NCBI RefSeq assembly: GCF_002632825.1
Contig: NZ_NJAJ01000036.1
Span: 1 to 37,056 of the forward strand
Direction of reading: 5' to 3'
DNA: 37,056 bases
Origin: Xenorhabdus stockiae
GTDB taxonomy: Bacteria; Pseudomonadota; Gammaproteobacteria; Enterobacterales; Enterobacteriaceae
The notes under the pieces were generated by a model. That model was not told the DNA's origin and did no database searches. It saw nothing but the letters and a program-made list of their open reading frames with translations. The position numbers were made by a program, and so were the translations under genes. Every line of letters begins with the position of its first letter. Within the stretch, counting starts at the first letter, position 1. Shown here in pieces: positions 33,071 to 37,056 of the stretch.

Positions 33071-34078
33071 TTATTTAGCATCAGGCATTTGCACTCGGAC
33101 AGAAACAAATCTGCCATCAGGAATATCGATTAAATCACCGTCAGAGTAGCCCTCCCGTATATTTCTGGCGAAAGCAGGGGCATCTGAGTGTTCACGGTGG
33201 TAGGTCATTAATTTGATAGAGCCATCAGGTAGAACTTCATGGTTGACCCAAACCATTGGTAGATCGTTCTGACAACGTGGGATGTCGATGTTATTGACAG
33301 TTCCATCATTACTGAATCCTTTAATACCTTTAATTAGATATGTACCTTTTGATAAATATTCAACAGTAGTCCCTTCGGATTCATCGTTGGTGGTGAATGC
33401 GCCAGAAGAGAAAATTTCGATGATAGGGGAGGCTATCCGTATGTAGCCATTGGGGTCATTTATACAGTTTCCTCTCAATACCAACACCTGACCATACGTA
33501 ACTCTGGGCATCTCTATGACAGCAATATTTCGATTATTTTCAGCGTCTCCTGCCCGATCAATGAATCTAAACATCACCGGATCAGAGTCTAATGCCCTTT
33601 CTATTCTGCGCCGTCTTCCAGAACCATCCGGTGAATAAAATTGGACACCCGATACATTGCCGGTCAGGTTGAGGATTGAACTATGCAAAACGTTGACGTA
33701 AACATCATTAAATCGGACATTTGCTGTTTCACCTAACCCAATATTTTTTAAAAAATTAGTCTTGTCAGGAATATCAGCCCCGTTCCGATCTTTAGACAAG
33801 CGAGTATTGGCATTATCATTTGCACTGCTGGCATTTTGATTGGCGCTATTGGCTAAATCATATGCTTTTTTAACAGATTTAGATGTTGCAGCGGTTATCT
33901 CACTATCACTGTTTGCATCATTATTTAGTGTAACAAATCCCGGCTCTGTCTGGGTTGCATATGGATGATTACGGCTTGCCGCGTGTTCTGCAATAGCTTC
34001 TTTGACATATTCAGGTGTTGCAACGATCACGAGATTACTACCGTCTGAGACAGGTACATCAGGCTTTTTATCTTGCAT
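33071..34078 (-). CDS. Second tail fibre protein, minus strand
   Basis: This is a 335-residue fibre. After a short N terminus it has a Phage_fiber_2-type repeat (NHPYATQTEPGFVTLNNDA through TSKSVKKAYDLANSANQ), then the linker ADIPDKTNFLKNIGL and a C-terminal domain homologous to that of the forward fibre (SPIIEIFSSGAFTTNDESEG, IKLMTYHREHSDAP, VSVRVQMPDAK). It lacks the N-terminal base domain of the forward fibre, so on its own it might not attach to the tail. GAGGGA lies about seven bases before the start. It precedes the lectin gene by 52 bases, forming a small minus-strand operon. Confidence 0.85.
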   Translation of the reverse strand: MQDKKPDVPVSDGSNLVIVATPEYVKEAIAEHAASRNHPYATQTEPGFVTLNNDANSDSEITAATSKSVKKAYDLANSANQNASSANDNANTRLSKDRNGADIPDKTNFLKNIGLGETANVRFNDVYVNVLHSSILNLTGNVSGVQFYSPDGSGRRRRIERALDSDPVMFRFIDRAGDAENNRNIAVIEMPRVTYGQVLVLRGNCINDPNGYIRIASPIIEIFSSGAFTTNDESEGTTVEYLSKGTYLIKGIKGFSNDGTVNNIDIPRCQNDLPMVWVNHEVLPDGSIKLMTYHREHSDAPAFARNIREGYSDGDLIDIPDGRFVSVRVQMPDAK

Positions 34079-34490
34079 ATTATTCCCTCATCTAATCAAC
34101 AATACACATTGCTAAATAACATGAAGGCGGTGGGAGACTTCTCCGCCGTGAACATCAATAAAAGGGTTCATCAATACGGGAAAGTACGGCTTGACTAATA
34201 TTTGATAGGGAGCATGTTTTGTTGGCAGGATGACATAAAATGACAGGTAGACAATTAATAAAATTTATATGGCCATTGATAAAAATGAATGTATAGCAAT
34301 TTATACAACGCTAATTAATTTAAAAATAATTTAATCCGATCAACTTTATTATTGATTAAGATTTTGGTTATATGTTTTACATGGGTTTTTATAGTGATTC
34401 ATAACCGCCATCTATTAATAACGTTATATTTTCTGAAAAGACTAAAAGTCAATATGTAGAAATGTCACTATTTTATTTGGAGTAATATAT
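34079..34490. other. AT-rich intergenic region between divergent fibre and tailspike genes
   Basis: These 412 bases hold no gene that I can support. They must carry start signals for the minus-strand fibre/lectin operon and for the tailspike. There are many A and T tracts and -10-like boxes but no promoter that stands out. A small inverted repeat (GGCGG, CCGCC) lies near 34126-34150. GGAG sits about nine bases before the tailspike start. Confidence 0.5.
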
Positions 34491-36029
34491 ATGCAAGAAT
34501 TAACAAATGATATTTTAGCATCATCTCAATTATCCGCCATAGACCACTCATTTAATTCATCTACTATTCAGGATGAATTAAATATACTATCTGGTATTAG
34601 TTATAGTCAGTTGAGAGGTTATTCTGGAAATAGAACTCATATGCGAGTATATGGCAGAGATAATTTATTTGATGGAGCTATGGGTGATTTTTATATAGAT
34701 GTTAATGATGAAGACAGCAACGATGATGATGGGATAATTATCGTTGATAAATTGAGTAGAAGATGGAAAAGGCATTATAGCGGGAATGTGAATGCTGCTT
34801 GGTACGGAGTAATGACAAATAGTGACATTACAGAAAAACTACAGAGAGCAATAGATACAAGAAAAAACGTAGATATTCCTGCTGGGAATTATACGAGTAC
34901 TGATACGTTCTATAGATATTCGGGGCAGATTATTAGTGGGGCTGGGATTCCAGAAAGGAGTATTGCATCTGTAGATGCAATAACGACAATAGAATTTGTT
35001 AATGACGTTGATGGCTTCTCTAATGTAAAAAATATAGCATTGGGAGGAGGAATCCGAAATTTATATTTAATAGCCCCTAATGGTAGCACAAAGACAGGAA
35101 TACTAGATGGTATCATTGGAGAACTTGGCGGAAGATCTCAATCAATAGCTTGCTTGCATGAAAATCTATTTATATCGAATTTTTATAATGGGGTACAAAT
35201 TGCCGGATGGTGCTGGGAAACAACCTTGAGAAGGATTCATGTAGATGGATTCACTGATTATGGAATTGCAGTTTATGATGCATCAAATGCTGTAAGCATA
35301 GATAATTGTTCAGCAATTTCAAGCGCAGAAAAACCACAAGGGGCTAGATGTGGTTTCTTATTTTCTGGAGGGGCATGTATTACTTTAACTACTCCACGTA
35401 GCGAAAATAACCGAATTGGATTTATAGCTGAAAAAGAAGCAAGAGTAAATTTAGTTAGTCCATACTCAGAGGGTAATCGGGATATAGACTTTGATTTACA
35501 TGACGATTTTACTAGTATGTCAATAATAAATGCCGTAGCACTGCATACTAACGATAATGTTATAACTACTGCTATATTTAGGGTAAATCAAACATGTGGA
35601 ATACATAGTTCATTGGTTGTAAATGGAATTAAAGTTAAAGTCAGCAAGGGAGAACCTGGTCTAAATAATGAACTTAAATATTTTTATGTTGGGGAGTCGG
35701 ATGTATATGCATCTATTCAATCTATTGACTGGTGGGGGGATGGTAAATTATGGGCATCCTTTTCGGGGCGATTTTCTCCAACAGAAATGACATTTGTTAA
35801 TTTGCCCGGAGTTATTTTTAGAAGGTACGAACATTTTCTATCTACGTCTACTTTTTATGGATATTCGGGAAGTATAGCACCAACAAATCCAGATTATTGG
35901 ATACTGAAAAATTATGATGGCTCATCTATAGATTTGAGATATCCAGGCTCTAGAGTGATTTGTAATATATACGATGCAGATGTTGATTATTGGATATGGA
36001 CAGGAAATGAATGGAAGCCAAAAGGATAA
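34491..36029 (+). CDS. Tailspike-like protein with a predicted beta-helix
   Basis: This is a 512-residue protein resembling phage tailspikes that bind or cut surface polysaccharide. The first 100 residues (YSQLRGYSGNRTHMRVYGRD to WKRHYSGNVNAAWYGV) are like particle-binding domains. A right-handed beta-helix is suggested by repeats of short strands with G, N and D turns, such as NVKNIALGGGIRNLYLIAPN and DYGIAVYDASNAVSIDNCSA. The C-terminal part from about residue 370 is beta-rich and could be a trimerising or sugar-binding end. The gene is much more AT-rich than the other tail genes, pointing to recent acquisition. No catalytic residues can be assigned. Confidence 0.75.
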   Translation: MQELTNDILASSQLSAIDHSFNSSTIQDELNILSGISYSQLRGYSGNRTHMRVYGRDNLFDGAMGDFYIDVNDEDSNDDDGIIIVDKLSRRWKRHYSGNVNAAWYGVMTNSDITEKLQRAIDTRKNVDIPAGNYTSTDTFYRYSGQIISGAGIPERSIASVDAITTIEFVNDVDGFSNVKNIALGGGIRNLYLIAPNGSTKTGILDGIIGELGGRSQSIACLHENLFISNFYNGVQIAGWCWETTLRRIHVDGFTDYGIAVYDASNAVSIDNCSAISSAEKPQGARCGFLFSGGACITLTTPRSENNRIGFIAEKEARVNLVSPYSEGNRDIDFDLHDDFTSMSIINAVALHTNDNVITTAIFRVNQTCGIHSSLVVNGIKVKVSKGEPGLNNELKYFYVGESDVYASIQSIDWWGDGKLWASFSGRFSPTEMTFVNLPGVIFRRYEHFLSTSTFYGYSGSIAPTNPDYWILKNYDGSSIDLRYPGSRVICNIYDADVDYWIWTGNEWKPKG

Positions 36030-36490
36030 TTGTTGCTATTATAAATAAGTATTTTTATTAATTAATGTATCGTTATTCTATAGTGTTAAACTATCGGGTA
36101 ACGATATGTTTTATTTTCTGCACATGTCCTTGCACATGATTGGAAAGCCACACTACGCAAAAACTCAATTTTCACCAGTTTATAGCAAATATTAAAAAGC
36201 CCATCTTAATATCATCTGATTATTGATTTTCATAATTATTGTCTATGCAATAGTGCATCCAATGCATCATGTTCTGACCCTACCATTATAAAGTTAAATG
36301 GAACACATTTGGATAGGCAGCTTACCTGAAAGACTTGTTGCTATAGACTAAATCACTGTGTCGTTTTTGTGTCTCTGCTAACGACACATGAACGACAACC
36401 AAAGACACCGAAAAGCGATGAACGACACAAAACGGGATGCGAGCAAGGATAAATCTTTATATTTCAATGTGATATTTAGTGGTCTACTTT
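36030..36490. other. Gene-free right end of the prophage with short repeats, attachment-site arm
   Basis: No gene is seen in these 461 bases. TGTGTCGTT (36357-36365) and AACGACACA (36380-36388) form a perfect inverted repeat, and ATGAACGACA occurs twice (36388-36397 and 36418-36427). This cluster ends about 60 bases before the tRNA fragment. It resembles arm-type integrase or excisionase sites on one side of an attachment core. An open minus-strand frame through this region is an artefact. Confidence 0.5.
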
Positions 36491-36535
36491 CTTCTAAGCC
36501 GTAGGTCACAGGTTCGAATCCTGTAGGGCGTACCA
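36491..36535 (+). other. Right attachment site: 3' half of tRNA-Arg(UCU)
   Basis: From the anticodon loop CTTCTAA (36491-36497) onward this is the 3' half of an argU-type tRNA: stem half GCCGT (36498-36502), variable loop, T arm ACAGG/CCTGT around TTCGAAT (36508-36524), acceptor AGGGCGT (36525-36531), then A and CCA. The bases before it do not make the 5' half. A displaced 3' fragment is expected at the end of an element that entered the tRNA, with the whole tRNA at the other end outside the window. Confidence 0.85.
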
Positions 36536-36574
36536 TCCATTCATATCGTAACGTCTTCCGAAGTCTACAAAATC

Positions 36575-36604
36575 CCAATAAATACGCAGTGTTGGCCTTT
36601 TTTT
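36575..36604 (+). terminator. Terminator-like sequence downstream of the tRNA fragment
   Basis: CCAATA (36575-36580) pairs with TGTTGG (36590-36595) with one G-U pair over a 9-base loop and is followed by a run of T residues. It is likely the original terminator of the tRNA gene. Confidence 0.45.
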
Positions 36605-36649
36605 GTTCTCCTATAGTCCAGTAAGGTATGTTGAAATCTACAGATCTCT

Positions 36650-36698
36650 GGGGGCATAATAGGGGGCATTGTTAGGTTCAATCAAAATGGATGCCCCC
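36650..36698. repeat. GGGGGCAT repeats before the integrase fragment
   Basis: GGGGGCAT occurs at 36650-36657 and 36662-36669, and its inverse ATGCCCCC at 36691-36698. Repeats of this kind are common before P4-type integrase genes next to tRNA sites and may bind the integrase or a regulator. Confidence 0.6.
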
Positions 36699-36700
36699 AC

Positions 36701-37012
36701 ATGAAGTTGACAGCCAGACAGATAGACACCGCAAAGCCCAAAGATAAATCGTACAAACTCTCCGATGGTGGGGGCATGTACTTAGAAATTTTTCCGAATG
36801 GTTCCAAATGTTGGCGGTTAAAATATCGCTTTGCAGGTAAAGAGAAGCGATTGGCATTTGGTACTTATCCCACCGTAACGTTGGCAGAGGCCAGAAATAA
36901 AAGGGAAGACGTCAAAAAGATATTGGCAAATGGCGATGATCCGGGGCAAGTTAAAAAGGTCATGCTTCCAATAGTTAGATCTGTTATGAAAGATAGTATT
37001 CACGCTCAATGA
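36701..37012 (+). pseudogene. Truncated P4-type tyrosine integrase
   Basis: The 103-residue frame is the N-terminal arm-binding domain of a P4-type tyrosine recombinase: MKLTARQIDTAKPKDKSYKL, then GGGMYLEIFPNGSKCWRLKY, LAFGTYPTVTLAEARNKRED and NGDDPGQVKK. The normal protein is about 400 residues with a catalytic domain; here the match stops near residue 86 and the frame ends soon after. It lies about 165 bases after the tRNA fragment, the standard distance for a tRNA-borne island. It belongs to a neighbouring, decayed element and not to the siphophage described here. Confidence 0.82.
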
Positions 37013-37056
37013 ACGTACCTACCACTTTGTCATGCATCTCTTCAGATTTGGAATAA

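Noticed and set aside
31359-34078. Fibre region as a proven invertible segment
   Set aside because: No invertase gene is in the window and the shared inverted words are short. It is kept only as a hypothesis in the findings.
36419-36535. Complete tRNA gene
   Set aside because: Only the 3' half is present; bases before the anticodon loop do not pair with the GCCGT stem half and there is no D arm.
36378-36578. Minus-strand open frame of 66 codons across the tRNA fragment
   Set aside because: It is a chance translation of tRNA and repeat sequence, a known artefact near attachment sites.
1-37056. CRISPR array or transposon
   Set aside because: No regularly spaced repeats, transposase gene or insertion sequence ends were seen.

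Overview
The window is most of the late half of an integrated lambda-like siphophage genome, read left to right from the late-promoter region to the right attachment site. The structural genes follow lambda-type order: lysis, terminase, portal, head, neck, tail tube, tape measure, minor tail proteins M, L, K, I and J, then fibres. The host is probably a gammaproteobacterium of the Morganellaceae, most likely Xenorhabdus or Photorhabdus. This is an inference from the moderate GC, the style of the fibre and tail genes, a PA-IL/PllA-type lectin and an argU-type tRNA fragment. It was not tested by search.

Layout. 1-165 resembles a lambdoid late control region: the 3' end of a gene, a sigma70-like promoter and an intrinsic terminator. 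257-4270 is an accessory block with a small winged-helix-like protein, an orphan beta-class DNA methyltransferase, a protein with a Tad2-like (DUF2829) region, a HigBA toxin-antitoxin pair on the minus strand with a near-consensus promoter, and two small related unknown proteins. 4434-5600 is the lysis cassette (holin, endolysin, Rz with nested Rz1). 5735-7223 holds another small unknown protein, a KilA-N protein behind a structured C4-like leader, and one more small ORF. 7272-17197 is packaging, head and tail tube: small and large terminase, portal, head morphogenesis protein, protease/scaffold, decoration protein, capsid, neck proteins, tail tube and tail chaperone.

17198-20187 is an AT-rich accessory island placed between the tail chaperone and the tape measure. 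It has an operator-like palindrome, a second structured leader, a P22_AR_N antirepressor-like gene, a TumE/TumA-like toxin-antitoxin pair, a minus-strand orphan HEAT-type immunity-like protein and a lipoprotein. 20188-31338 continues the tail: tape measure, a lone Xre-type regulator, M, L, K, I, J and a tail accessory protein.

31359-36029 is the host-recognition region. A forward tail fibre faces a minus-strand operon made of a second fibre with the same C-terminal domain plus a PA-IL-like lectin; a very AT-rich tailspike-like protein follows. 36030-36490 carries short repeats that look like integrase arm sites. 36491-36535 is the 3' half of tRNA-Arg(UCU), the probable right attachment site. 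Beyond it lies a truncated P4-type integrase from a neighbouring element that used the same tRNA.

The points most worth following up are the two oppositely oriented fibres with a phage-borne lectin, the small-protein paralogue family around the lysis cassette, the two structured antirepressor leaders, and the Tad2-like protein with an unassigned C-terminal half.
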